NCBI RefSeq assembly: GCF_015732155.1
Contig: NZ_WIQK01000001.1
Coordinates: 1,374,001 to 1,438,000, forward strand
Reading direction: 5' to 3'
DNA: 64,000 nt
Source of the DNA: Pectinatus sottacetonis
GTDB taxonomy: Bacteria; Bacillota; Negativicutes; Selenomonadales; Selenomonadaceae
Shown here: piece by piece, positions 47,306-55,693 of the stretch
Numbering within the stretch: position 1 is the stretch's first letter
How the letters are laid out: every line of letters begins with the position of its first letter
Made by a program: the position numbers and the translations under genes
Notes under the pieces: generated by a model
Told to the model about the DNA's origin: nothing
The model's database searches: none
The model's input: the letters and a program-made list of their open reading frames with translations, nothing else

Positions 47306-47543
47306 TTATCCACAGGCTTATATTGTGGTAGAGAGAAAAAAAATCCTATATTTTGTATTTAATAAAAGTCCTTTGTGATAAAAACCTTGTAAATATAAGT
47401 CTGGATGGCATCATTAGCAGAGATAAAGTTTTTTGCTTGTGAATTTATATACTGTGAATAAATAGAATATACCTGTGGACAAAAAAAGCTTTAATTATAA
47501 AAGATATAGAAGTTATCCACAATTTTATTATATTTGTGGATAA
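47306..47543. promoter_or_regulatory. Cluster of DnaA boxes
   Basis: Three perfect TTATCCACA boxes (47306-47314 plus, 47513-47521 plus, 47535-47543 minus) and two one-base variants (47453-47461 reads TTATTCACA on the minus strand, 47474-47482 reads TTGTCCACA on the minus strand) lie within 238 bases of non-coding, AT-rich DNA. The last two perfect boxes face each other 13 bases apart. Random expectation for one 9-mer is far below this density. No dnaA, dnaN or gidA is nearby and gene orientations do not switch here, so a regulatory or titration site is as likely as an origin. Confidence 0.7.
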
Positions 47544-47664
47544 AATTGTGCGTAACTATATATTTATGTTTGTTGAATTTTTATGCAAAATATGTATTTG
47601 TATTGTATTGATTGAAATAGAATTGCAGCATTATCCTGACAGGAGTAAGTATAAACTTTGCTGC

Positions 47665-47693
47665 TTGTGGGAAAAAAATGTATTTGTTATAAT
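47665..47693 (+). promoter_or_regulatory. Promoter of the 51-residue protein gene
   Basis: TTGTGG (47665-47670), a 17-base spacer and TATAAT (47688-47693). The transcript would start near 47700, about 50 bases ahead of the small gene and 120 bases after the DnaA-box cluster. Confidence 0.65.
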
Positions 47694-47749
47694 TAGTATA
47701 GTTTTCAGAAACAACAATACTATAAGCATAGGAGGTGGTATAAACTTAT

Positions 47750-47905
47750 ATGGCAGACGAAATAAGACAAAAAATTCAAAAAAGAATAGAAGAACTGAAA
47801 AAAAGAATGAACTATGATGCAAATGATCTTGAATATGAAACACATTTACATATAATGCGTGATTTACAGCAAATACTTGATAACAGTGGCAAAAAAAATA
47901 CATGA
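47750..47905 (+). CDS. Small charged protein of 51 residues, unknown function
   Basis: An ORF starting MADEIRQKIQKRIEELKKR and ending in GKKNT, rich in Lys, Glu and Arg in its first half, predicted to be helical throughout. It is supported by a strong ribosome site GGAGGTGG (47731-47738), by its own promoter, and by separation of 55 bases from mqnA in the same orientation. I do not recognise the family. Heptad-like spacing (I-x3-I-x2-L pattern) suggests a short coiled coil. A longer ORF in another frame over the same DNA (47536-47817) has no ribosome site. Confidence 0.7.
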   Translation: MADEIRQKIQKRIEELKKRMNYDANDLEYETHLHIMRDLQQILDNSGKKNT

Positions 47906-47960
47906 AGGCAAATTCATGTTATTTATAGTAGTAATATTAAAATAGTAGGGAGATAAAAGA

Positions 47961-48821
47961 ATGCAGCCACGTGTGGGACATATAAATTTTCTTAATTGCC
48001 TGCCATTGACGTATAGTTTATTGCAATGTGGTTATCATAAGGGCATGTCACTGGCATTGGCAGTGCCAGCTGTTTTAAATAAATCTATGTTGGAAGAAAA
48101 ATTGGACATAAGCCCAATGTCATCAATTGCTTATGCCAGAATGTCAGATAAGCTTTTACTGCTGCCAAACATAGGGATTGTTTCTGATGGAAGCGTACAA
48201 AGTATCATTTTAGTATCACGTAAACCGATTGAAAACATGGAAGGAGAAAAAATTATTCTCACAGCACAGTCGGCAACATCGCACTGTCTGTTAAAAATAA
48301 TTATGCAAAAAGGATATAATTGTAGTCCTCTATACAGAACAGCAAAAGTTGATCCAGTACAGTTATTTGCTGAAAATGATGAAAGTTCAGCGATATTGTT
48401 AATTGGCGATGATGCGCTGTATGTAAATCATAACAGAATGAAAAATTTGTATTATTATGATTTAGGAAGTGAATGGAAAAAATTAACGGGCCTGCCAATG
48501 GTTTATGCTGTTTGGGCAGTTAATAGCAGTTTTTTGCAGTCACATAAAAAACAGGCTGAAAAAATATATATAAAATTAAGAGGTGGATTTGATAATGGAA
48601 TAAAAAATAAGTTACAGGTAGTAAACTGGGCAGAAACAAAAACGCCTTTTTCCCGACAGCAGCTTTTTAATTATTTTGATGTTATAATGTATAATGTAGG
48701 TCAGAAAGAATTACGAGCTTTGGCAGTTTTTTATAAGTATGCTGTTGAATGTGGATTATTATCAGTAATACCTTCAATGGAAATGATGAGTATAACCAAT
48801 GTTCGGGAAATATCCAGGTAA
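47961..48821 (+). CDS. mqnA: Chorismate dehydratase (MqnA)
   Basis: The first enzyme of futalosine-type menaquinone synthesis, dehydrating chorismate to 3-[(1-carboxyvinyl)oxy]benzoate. The 286-residue protein has a periplasmic-binding-protein-like fold. VGHINFLNCLPLTYSL at the N-terminus and EEKLDISPMSSIAYARMSDK are characteristic, and VYAVWAVN (~194-201) is the usual hinge. GGGAG precedes the ATG. It stands 20 kb from the mqnE/mqnC genes, so the pathway is split over two loci; mqnD and mqnB are not in the window. Confidence 0.92.
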   Translation: MQPRVGHINFLNCLPLTYSLLQCGYHKGMSLALAVPAVLNKSMLEEKLDISPMSSIAYARMSDKLLLLPNIGIVSDGSVQSIILVSRKPIENMEGEKIILTAQSATSHCLLKIIMQKGYNCSPLYRTAKVDPVQLFAENDESSAILLIGDDALYVNHNRMKNLYYYDLGSEWKKLTGLPMVYAVWAVNSSFLQSHKKQAEKIYIKLRGGFDNGIKNKLQVVNWAETKTPFSRQQLFNYFDVIMYNVGQKELRALAVFYKYAVECGLLSVIPSMEMMSITNVREISR

Positions 48822-48932
48822 AAATACATGTTTTATTGTATTGTGTGATTATTTGGCAGGAATACGTCAATATTGTATATTAGGCAGACTAATATACAAT
48901 GCAATAATATTTAATTATAACGAGGTATATTT

Positions 48933-49226
48933 ATGGGCGAATATCTTATTTGTGATAAATGTAAATATAATTCTTATTCCAAGTATTGTTATCCTTGTGC
49001 GGGATGTAAACATTCAAATTATTATAAATTTTTTACTCCGGCAGTCAATGCATTTATCGGACAGTGTCCTTTGTGTGGAACACCATATGATGAAGGTGAT
49101 ATATCTATTATAAGAGATTTAAATATTGGTCCATATAGTGTTTTGAAGTGTACTTGCCATAATGCAGAATGCAGGCAGACCAGTATATACAAGATAGGGA
49201 CTTATCTGGAAAAAAGCCGAAAATAA
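48933..49226 (+). CDS. Cysteine-rich 97-residue protein, probable zinc-ribbon, unknown function
   Basis: The protein has ten cysteines in paired motifs (CDKC at 7-10, CYPCAGC at ~19-25, CPLC at ~45-48, and a CTC...C set near residue 80), which suggests two small zinc-binding folds. There is no signal peptide or membrane segment. ACGAGG lies about 10 bases before the ATG. Its 3' end overlaps the convergent gene by 25 bases. I do not recognise a named family. Confidence 0.65.
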   Translation: MGEYLICDKCKYNSYSKYCYPCAGCKHSNYYKFFTPAVNAFIGQCPLCGTPYDEGDISIIRDLNIGPYSVLKCTCHNAECRQTSIYKIGTYLEKSRK

Positions 49227-49690
49227 TTTTGGGGATCAAGTGCAGCCCATGCAATACAACGGGCGAAGGGCGAAAGCCATTCTAGACATTTTTTATCCAT
49301 AATAACGCCGGGTTCTACTCTGCTTATAAGATAGGGCAGTCGGGGTTGTTCAATGGTACACTTTTCACCTAATTTTCCCGCGAGTATCTTGCTGAAAATA
49401 GTATAATTTATCTGACTGTAGCCGCAGGTCATTAAATGTGCTTGGGCCCAGGAGGGATTTTGCATTTTTATATATAGTTTGGTAATGCCGCCGTCACTAT
49501 CAAGCATTGTTTGTATGTGATATGTTTTATTGCATAATTTAATTTCTGCTCCTTTAGGACTTATGGTTTGGGGAAATAAATTCAATATGATATTATACAT
49601 TTCATCAGTGAGATCTTGTTTAGTATAATTTTCATTTTTTCCGTCATGTAAGGTGACATGGTAAATTGAAGAAAATAATGTATTATGCAT
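49202..49690 (-). CDS. Hypothetical protein, 162 residues
   Basis: No family recognised. It is soluble by composition, with no signal or membrane segment, and has several Trp/Tyr and a PSWAQAHLMTCGYSQINY segment. ATG 49690 is 7 bases after GGAGGAG. The frame opens at a TTG at 49705 that lies in that ribosome site and is unlikely. It overlaps tail-to-tail with the cysteine-rich gene and is followed on the same strand's upstream side by another small unknown gene. Function unknown. Confidence 0.6.
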   Translation of the reverse strand: MHNTLFSSIYHVTLHDGKNENYTKQDLTDEMYNIILNLFPQTISPKGAEIKLCNKTYHIQTMLDSDGGITKLYIKMQNPSWAQAHLMTCGYSQINYTIFSKILAGKLGEKCTIEQPRLPYLISRVEPGVIMDKKCLEWLSPFARCIAWAALDPQNYFRLFSR

Positions 49691-49735
49691 AATTGGCTCC
49701 TCCAAGCATCAACTTAGCGTATTATATTTGTCGTG

Positions 49736-50038
49736 TCAGTCAGTTAAATGATGGCTAGACATTTTTTTTATATAACGATCTGTGGCAAAATCCAGCATTT
49801 CCTGCCATGAAGAAAATTTAGTATTTTTAGCAACGTGCTTATCCATGATTTTTTCAGATAAATTTTCAAAATCTCTTTGACAGGTAATAGAAAATTGCCC
49901 ATTAGCAAGAAAGCGGTCAAAATTTTTGTAATGGGTGTATTTTTTCATAAAACCAATATCAAAAACATTTTCGAAATTAAAATATATAGGCTGTGAAAAA
50001 TCAGGAAGTTTATAATAGCCGGAAAGTTTTATTTTCAT
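49736..50038 (-). CDS. Hypothetical protein, 100 residues
   Basis: A basic, soluble protein (MKIKLSGYYKLPDFSQ at the start, ending KKMSSHHLTD) without recognised domain. AAGAGGT is 9 bases before the ATG, which supports real translation. It lies 45 bases upstream of the 162-residue gene in the same direction, so the pair may be co-transcribed. No functional inference is justified. Confidence 0.6.
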   Translation of the reverse strand: MKIKLSGYYKLPDFSQPIYFNFENVFDIGFMKKYTHYKNFDRFLANGQFSITCQRDFENLSEKIMDKHVAKNTKFSSWQEMLDFATDRYIKKMSSHHLTD

Positions 50039-50148
50039 AGTTAAAGACCTCTTATAATAATAAAGATTTTATAATTGAAATAAATAGTTTATATATTAAG
50101 AATAGCATATTTTATTATAGATAGTCTAGTATGGCGGGGTACCGATAT

Positions 50149-50234
50149 AAAAAAAGAGGCTGTGACAAAATGAGAAATCATTTTGTCCACGGCTCCTTTT
50201 TTATTTGTCAGGGCGTTATTTCACAGCCCCTTTT
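50149..50234. terminator. Hairpin element, bidirectional terminator after the chemoreceptor gene
   Basis: A 17-18 bp imperfect stem (50156-50173 with 50178-50195, GAAA loop) is flanked by A7 and T6 runs, so it can terminate on both strands. The outer ends AAAAGGGGCTGTGA (minus strand, from 50234) and TGTCACAGCCTCTTTT form a second, competing pairing over the whole 86 bases. Its termini resemble those of the element at 53383. Confidence 0.75.
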
Positions 50235-50266
50235 ATATTTTAAATTTTTTTACAGCTTGTCTTGAT

Positions 50267-51988
50267 TTAAATCCTGAATTCTTTAATAGCATGCTGAAGT
50301 TCTTCTGCCATTTCTGCCAAATGGCGGCTGGCAGAAGCGATTTCTTCCACAGAAGCAGATTGTTCTTCAGTGGCAGCAGAAATAGTCTGCGTTTCTTCGG
50401 AAGATTTTTTACTTTCAGTATCGATTTTCTGTACGGCATCGACAACATTGAGTGTATGACCGGTTACTTCCTCTATAGCAGCGGATATATCACGTATCTG
50501 GTCGGTAATGCTTCTGATCATATGCAGTATTTCTTTAAAACTTTCGCCAGCATTAGATATAACGGCAGCGCCTGTTTCTACTTCTTTTTTGCTGGCATCC
50601 ATGAAGGATACAGCATTGTCTGTTTTAGCCTGAACCTGCTCGATAAGTTCAGTTATTTTTTTAGCGGCATCCTGTGACTGTTCAGCTAATTTTCTTACCT
50701 CCTCGGCTACAACAGCAAAACCTTTGCCCGCTTCTCCAGCTCTTGCTGCTTCTATAGCAGCATTCAGGGCCAGCAGATTAGTTTGTCCTGATATATTGGA
50801 AATAACATCTACTATTTGGCCGATTTGTTTTGATTTTTCTTCCAGATCACCGATAACATCAGCTGTACTGTTAGTTTTTTCTTCTATGGTTTTCATCTGG
50901 GTTACAGCATGATTTATAGCATCTTCACCGTTATTAGCAGTATTGGCTGTTTTTTCTGCTGCACCGGATACTGTTTGTATGTTTAGAGCAACTTGGTCAA
51001 TAGCACCAGAAATCTGTTGAGTAAGATTATCAGCATTTCCAGCTAATTGTAATTGTGAACCGGCACTGTTAGCAACTTCAGTTACAGATGTAGCAATCTG
51101 ATTAGCAGCTTGTGCAGATTGATCAGCACTGGCAGTTAATTCTTCTGATGCTGAGGCAAGATGGTCAGAAAGCAGGGAAGAATGTGTGACGAGTTTTTTT
51201 ATGTTAGCGCGCATTGTGTCAAGGGCTTGTGAAACGATTCCAAATTCACTTTTATCTTGCAGACTGCTTTTGGGAATATCTTTAGAAAAATCGCCATCGG
51301 CTAAGAATGTTATATAGTTAACAAAATTATCAAGTCGAAATTTTATTTGTCGTGTAATAAATAATCCTAATAATATACCTATTATAATAGTTGCGAGTGT
51401 AATGGACACAAATAAAGTATTGGCAATAGCAAAATCATGTTTGTTTTGTTCATTCATTTCTTTAGCTGAATTTATAGTTGATGTCGCTAAGGCACTCAAT
51501 GTATGAGAAAAATCTTCTGATAAAGCTTTACCTTTTTGATCAAAGATCGTACTTGCTTCATCATGTTTATTTTGTTTAGCTAATGAGGTGATAATTTCGC
51601 GTGTATTACGATAGTTTTCCAGGGGAGTATATACATTGTTAAGTTTAGTTTTTTCTTCTTTGGTCATAGGTAACTGTTCAAATTTTTTTAAATTATCACT
51701 TATAGTTTGACTCCGAGCGTTGATATCATTGTATAGCTTGTCTTGTTCAGATATATTTTTTGTTCGGATCAATTCACTGATATCAGCTTCAATTTTTCGC
51801 CCATGAGTGCGGTTATCATAAGTTAATTCAACGGCAGCCAGTTTTTCAGAATACATCTTATCCATAGCGGTGTTGGTCTTGTTAAGAAAATAAAAACCGG
51901 TAAATCCTACACAAATTACTCCGATTAAGAGTAGTGTGACAAGTAAAACTAGTCTCTGCATGATTTTTAAATTGTTAATCCAGTTCAA
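50267..51988 (-). CDS. Methyl-accepting chemotaxis protein
   Basis: A 573-residue transmembrane chemoreceptor: membrane helix ~12-33, a four-helix-bundle sensor domain (~34-185), a second membrane helix (~188-210), HAMP (~212-265) and the long signalling coiled coil. The conserved tip [20 protein letters not shown] and [10 protein letters not shown] are present. The start is TTG 51988, 10 bases after AAGGGG. A perfect 16-bp palindrome TTTCTAATATTAGAAA (52003-52018) lies directly upstream. It implies a motile cell. The ligand is unknown; the sensor belongs to the 4HB class. Confidence 0.93.
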   Translation of the reverse strand: MNWINNLKIMQRLVLLVTLLLIGVICVGFTGFYFLNKTNTAMDKMYSEKLAAVELTYDNRTHGRKIEADISELIRTKNISEQDKLYNDINARSQTISDNLKKFEQLPMTKEEKTKLNNVYTPLENYRNTREIITSLAKQNKHDEASTIFDQKGKALSEDFSHTLSALATSTINSAKEMNEQNKHDFAIANTLFVSITLATIIIGILLGLFITRQIKFRLDNFVNYITFLADGDFSKDIPKSSLQDKSEFGIVSQALDTMRANIKKLVTHSSLLSDHLASASEELTASADQSAQAANQIATSVTEVANSAGSQLQLAGNADNLTQQISGAIDQVALNIQTVSGAAEKTANTANNGEDAINHAVTQMKTIEEKTNSTADVIGDLEEKSKQIGQIVDVISNISGQTNLLALNAAIEAARAGEAGKGFAVVAEEVRKLAEQSQDAAKKITELIEQVQAKTDNAVSFMDASKKEVETGAAVISNAGESFKEILHMIRSITDQIRDISAAIEEVTGHTLNVVDAVQKIDTESKKSSEETQTISAATEEQSASVEEIASASRHLAEMAEELQHAIKEFRI

Positions 51989-52002
51989 GGAAACTCAACC
52001 CC

Positions 52003-52018
52003 TTTCTAATATTAGAAA
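52003..52018. promoter_or_regulatory. Perfect 16-bp palindrome ahead of the chemoreceptor gene
   Basis: TTTCTAATATTAGAAA is an exact palindrome that overlaps the 5' side of the ribosome site (AAAGGGG). It could be an operator or a translational hairpin. The rest of the gap to 52200 shows nothing clear. Confidence 0.4.
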
Positions 52019-52204
52019 TAAACTATTGGTAATAACCTAGTAAAATACTTCTCTAAAATATAGAAAATTCCTTTAAGTGAAAAATTTATTGCAGGATGAT
52101 TGTTTGATCAATTAATGTAAAGCGTTTTGTAACAGGCGGTCAAAATTTGGCTAAATTTACTTAGTATATGGGTAGATGATGAAATTAATTTTAAAAATAT
52201 TATA

Positions 52205-52233
52205 TTGTTGTAAAGGATATTATTGAGTATAAT
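52205..52233 (+). promoter_or_regulatory. Promoter of the secreted-protein gene at 52309
   Basis: TTGTTG (52205-52210), a 17-base spacer and TATAAT (52228-52233). The transcript would start near 52240 and carry a ~70-base leader. Confidence 0.7.
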
Positions 52234-52308
52234 AAGGATTAATATAAAATATTAATTATATTATATGGAACTATATATAATTAATGAAATAATATGGGGG
52301 AATAAATT

Positions 52309-53310
52309 TTGAAGGAAAAACTGCTAAAGATAATATTTGCTGTTTTTATATTTTTGGGATTTTTAGGCATAAGGGGCTATGCCCAGTCATTAGATATAAA
52401 TAGTGGGCATATTGATGATCCAAAAGCCAAGTTGCTCTATGAAGAGGCTCTTTCCAATATGAATACATCAAGTGCTGATTATTTGGTGAATATAAATGTA
52501 AATAATAAAATGGGGGAAATAAATATTGTTGATGATATAAAATATCAGCAAAGTCCGTTTTTAATGAAGCAAGATATAAGTATTCTGCTGAATATGATGA
52601 ATCAACAAGTTCCTCGTAATATTTTATCTATGTTGCAATATACAGAAACAGATGGAAATAATTTAAGAAGTTTTGTTGCGTTGAAAGGGGCAGACGGTAA
52701 ATACGGACACTGGATTGTTAACGAAGTGCCTATGTCAAATGATTTAGAAATGTATTTGCGTGATGTTGCCGCACCGGACCAAAAATACAGAGAACAAACA
52801 CAAAAAATAATGGAGTCTGTTAGAGAGATATATATAACAGGTGAGGATGAAAATACTCAAAAATTACAAGTGATCTTTGATAGTAAAAAATTATTCAGCT
52901 ATGCAAATATGATTAAGGCAAGATCTTTCATGATGAATTTACCATCTGATCAGAAGCAGCAGATCTGGACTATAATGATGCAAATGTTTGAAGCCTTGCA
53001 GGATAGCGGGAATATTAAAGGAACTATTGTTATAGATAAACAGACTCATAGGATAACGGCGATGAATGTTGATGTAACTCCACAGATAAGAGCATTAGCC
53101 AATTCTGCCTTAAAAATGATAAATACTATGGATATGGATAAAAACAAGTCATTAGTGGGAACACAGGCTGATCAGGAAGCTTTTAAACAAATGATGGAGT
53201 CAGTAACAGCAGAAATATCAGTAAAAGTAAAACCTGTTAATAATATAATGGAACTGGCTATTCCTAATAGTATTCGCAAAATGGCAAAAAAAGTAGATTT
53301 AATGAAATAG
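52309..53310 (+). CDS. Secreted protein, LolA/DUF6612-like, unknown function
   Basis: The 333-residue protein has an N-terminal signal peptide (lysines, then FAVFIFLGFLGI, then AQS cleavage region at ~25). The mature part has the layout of outer-membrane-lipoprotein-carrier-like beta proteins (DUF6612): repeated LLYEEALSNM / VNINVNNKMGEI / KQDISILLNMM strands and a C-terminal helix set. It starts at TTG 52309, 8 bases after GGGGG; no better start is close. It stands alone between a chemoreceptor and a MoxR operon. A lipid- or cell-wall-binding role would be a guess. Confidence 0.6.
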   Translation: MKEKLLKIIFAVFIFLGFLGIRGYAQSLDINSGHIDDPKAKLLYEEALSNMNTSSADYLVNINVNNKMGEINIVDDIKYQQSPFLMKQDISILLNMMNQQVPRNILSMLQYTETDGNNLRSFVALKGADGKYGHWIVNEVPMSNDLEMYLRDVAAPDQKYREQTQKIMESVREIYITGEDENTQKLQVIFDSKKLFSYANMIKARSFMMNLPSDQKQQIWTIMMQMFEALQDSGNIKGTIVIDKQTHRITAMNVDVTPQIRALANSALKMINTMDMDKNKSLVGTQADQEAFKQMMESVTAEISVKVKPVNNIMELAIPNSIRKMAKKVDLMK

Positions 53311-53382
53311 CCAAATCCTGCATTGTGAATAAAATGATGTATAATTTAGCTTAAAAAGTTTTATGCCTGCCGTGATAAAACT

Positions 53383-53528
53383 AAAGGGGCTGTCGCATGA
53401 ATGCCATTGACCTTATAAAGATGCAATCCACTGCCGCTGTGCGGCTCTTTCTGTTAAGAAAGGAAATAAGGGGAAGGAATTGTGCATATTTATAGATACA
53501 AAGGTTACTTGTGACAGCTCCCTTTTTT
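53383..53528. mobile_element. MITE-like inverted-repeat element, 146 bp
   Basis: The ends AAAGGG-GCTGTCGCA (53383-53397) and TGTGACAGCTCCCTTT (right end, to 53525) are near-perfect inverted repeats. The element has no ORF and contains an internal hairpin (GCCGCTGTGCGGC). TGATAAA occurs just outside both ends (53373-53379 and 53530-53536). Termini like those of the element at 50149 suggest a dispersed family. As a fold it may also terminate transcription before the MoxR operon. Confidence 0.45.
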
Positions 53529-53594
53529 ATGATAAATAAAAAACTGCCTGATGTTTATATATCAGCACATAATTTTAAAGTAAAGGTGAAAATA

Positions 53595-54545
53595 ATGAAA
53601 GTTAATAATATAAAAATGCGTGAGATAATAGACGAAATGAAAAAAGCAGTGGTAGGCAAAGACGAAGTATTAGAAAAAATATTAATGGCTGTATTAGCAG
53701 GTGGACATATCTTGATAGATGATATACCAGGTGTGGGTAAAACTACTATATCGCGTACTTTGGCTAAAGTCCTGGGCTTATCACAAAAACGCATACAGTT
53801 CACGCCGGATATTTTGCCATCTGACATAACGGGATTTTCTATGTATGATAAAAAAACCGGCGAATTTCACTATATGCCCGGAGCGGCAATGACTAATATA
53901 TTGTTAGCTGATGAGATCAACAGGACATCTCCACGGACACAGTCGGCACTTCTTGAAGTAATGGAAGAAGGTACTGTTACCGTTGATTCTGTTACAAGAA
54001 GGGTACCTGAACCATTTATTACAATAGCAACACAAAACCCATTGGGTTTTGCAGGAACGCAGGAATTACCAGAATCGCAGATAGATAGATTTTTAATAAA
54101 ATTAACACTAGGCTATCCTAGTATTAGTGAAGAAATAGAAATATTAAAGGGAACATATAATGATACAGAAGAACAGCTAAAAGGTATTTTAACAGTAAGG
54201 GAATTACTTGAGTTGCAGCAGGAAACAAAAAAAATACATGTAGATGACAGTATTTATGAGTATATTGCAAAATTGGCAAAAGCCACACGGGAATCTAAAT
54301 ATATTTCATTGGGAGTAAGTCCGCGGGGAAGTATTGCTTTGATAAATATGGCTAAGGCCAGAGCTATGTTTTTTGCGCGATCTTATGTGCAACCGGGAGA
54401 TGTCCTGTCAAGTATTCAATCTGTTTTCAGTCACAGGTTGCTAATTAACGGCAAAGCGGGATTGGAACATCTATCAACTGAGATTATATTAAACAAAATA
54501 GTACAGGCGATACCATTACCACAGATAACGGAGCAGGATAAATGA
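53595..54545 (+). CDS. MoxR-family AAA+ ATPase
   Basis: A 316-residue AAA+ chaperone with Walker A GGHILIDDIPGVGKTT (~32-47), Walker B LLADEINR and sensor ATQNP. MoxR proteins act with DUF58 and transglutaminase-like partners, encoded just downstream. The frame opens at 53511 in another start, but ATG 53595 has AAAGGTG 6 bases upstream and gives the usual length; the earlier start lies within the MITE-like element. It overlaps the DUF58 gene by 4 bases. Confidence 0.93.
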   Translation: MKVNNIKMREIIDEMKKAVVGKDEVLEKILMAVLAGGHILIDDIPGVGKTTISRTLAKVLGLSQKRIQFTPDILPSDITGFSMYDKKTGEFHYMPGAAMTNILLADEINRTSPRTQSALLEVMEEGTVTVDSVTRRVPEPFITIATQNPLGFAGTQELPESQIDRFLIKLTLGYPSISEEIEILKGTYNDTEEQLKGILTVRELLELQQETKKIHVDDSIYEYIAKLAKATRESKYISLGVSPRGSIALINMAKARAMFFARSYVQPGDVLSSIQSVFSHRLLINGKAGLEHLSTEIILNKIVQAIPLPQITEQDK

Positions 54546-55693
54546 TAATAAGATGGATAATATATTTTTTTGCGTTGTTGTATTCATTTATTATATATGT
54601 AATGTATTCTCAGTATCAGGCGTTTATGCTGTTTGCACTGATTGCGGCAATTCCGTTGCTTTCTTTTATTAGTCTGTTGATAGGAGTAAAAACGGTGAAG
54701 GTATATTTTCATAATGAAACTTTTACCATAAATAATGGAGAAAAGCTAAAATTGCCATATATGATTAAATATAAGTCATTACTGCCATTAGCAGATTTTT
54801 GTATCATTGCAGAGGAAAAAAATGGCTGGGGAGAAATTCTTGTCAGAAAAGTTATAAATAACAATGAAATTATTTTTAACAAGAAACAAAGAAATTATAT
54901 ATACGATGCAGAGTGTTGTGGAAAAACAGAAATCAATATACGGAGTATAAAATTTTATGCATTATTAAATCTTTTTACTTATACTAAAAATATAGATAGA
55001 CAATGGATGGTATTTGTTATGCCGTTGATATATGAAAAAAGTAATGATTCATTAACTACAGCTGATAATAAGGTATATAGACATACTTCATATAATAGCT
55101 TAGGTAATGTATCTGGTATTAGACTGTATAAAATTGGCGATAACAGCCGATTTATTCACTGGAAAGCATCATTGGCTCATGATGAGTTTTATGTAAAGGA
55201 ACATGAATTTTTAAATGATGAAGAAGAAAGGATATTATTGTTTGACCTTTCTGATGATAGTGATACAGCAGCAAATAACGCTGTTTTTACCAGTGTATAT
55301 AATATAGGACTGCACTTTATAGAACAATATGGAAATTTCTTTTTGGCCTACTTGGGACAAAACAGCAGGTTCCTTATACGTAAAATAACAAATAAAAAGA
55401 TGCTGGATGTTTCAATGGTTGAATATATGGAAAACAGTTGTTTTCAAAAAAATATGGTCAATTGGCGTTTATTTATAGCTAAAAAAACAACTTATAGATA
55501 TAAAGCTGTTTATGTTTCGGCAGAAGAAGAAAAGATTAGAAGTTCTTTAAATGAGAGCAATTATTGTAATAATATAAAATTAGTTATTATCAACGATGGA
55601 CAAAAGACATCTGTTAGATCGCATGAAGCTGATATTATATATATAAATAAAAATTATCTGTCGGAAGATATAGCAGGGGTATGGACACTATGA
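54542..55693 (+). CDS. DUF58-domain membrane-associated protein
   Basis: A 383-residue protein with two membrane helices at the N-terminus (~4-22 and ~27-45), then a beta-rich part and the DUF58 motif IRLYKIGDNSRFIHWKASLAHDEFYVKEHE. These proteins are predicted to have a von Willebrand A-like fold and to work with MoxR ATPases. Its start overlaps the moxR stop and its end overlaps the next gene by a few bases, so the three are one operon. Specific biochemical role is not known for this family. Confidence 0.88.
   Translation: MIIRWIIYFFALLYSFIIYVMYSQYQAFMLFALIAAIPLLSFISLLIGVKTVKVYFHNETFTINNGEKLKLPYMIKYKSLLPLADFCIIAEEKNGWGEILVRKVINNNEIIFNKKQRNYIYDAECCGKTEINIRSIKFYALLNLFTYTKNIDRQWMVFVMPLIYEKSNDSLTTADNKVYRHTSYNSLGNVSGIRLYKIGDNSRFIHWKASLAHDEFYVKEHEFLNDEEERILLFDLSDDSDTAANNAVFTSVYNIGLHFIEQYGNFFLAYLGQNSRFLIRKITNKKMLDVSMVEYMENSCFQKNMVNWRLFIAKKTTYRYKAVYVSAEEEKIRSSLNESNYCNNIKLVIINDGQKTSVRSHEADIIYINKNYLSEDIAGVWTL

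Noticed and set aside
47306-47543. Calling this segment the replication origin outright
   Set aside because: No dnaA, dnaN, gidA or rpmH nearby and no consistent strand switch of genes; recorded as a DnaA-box cluster only.
47536-47817. 93-residue plus-strand ORF before mqnA
   Set aside because: No ribosome site; it overlaps the DnaA-box region and the promoter and coding region of the better-supported 51-residue gene.
50183-50677. Long plus-strand ORF opposite the chemoreceptor gene
   Set aside because: Composition rich in Phe and Tyr, no ribosome site, and it lies antisense to a clear chemoreceptor coding region.
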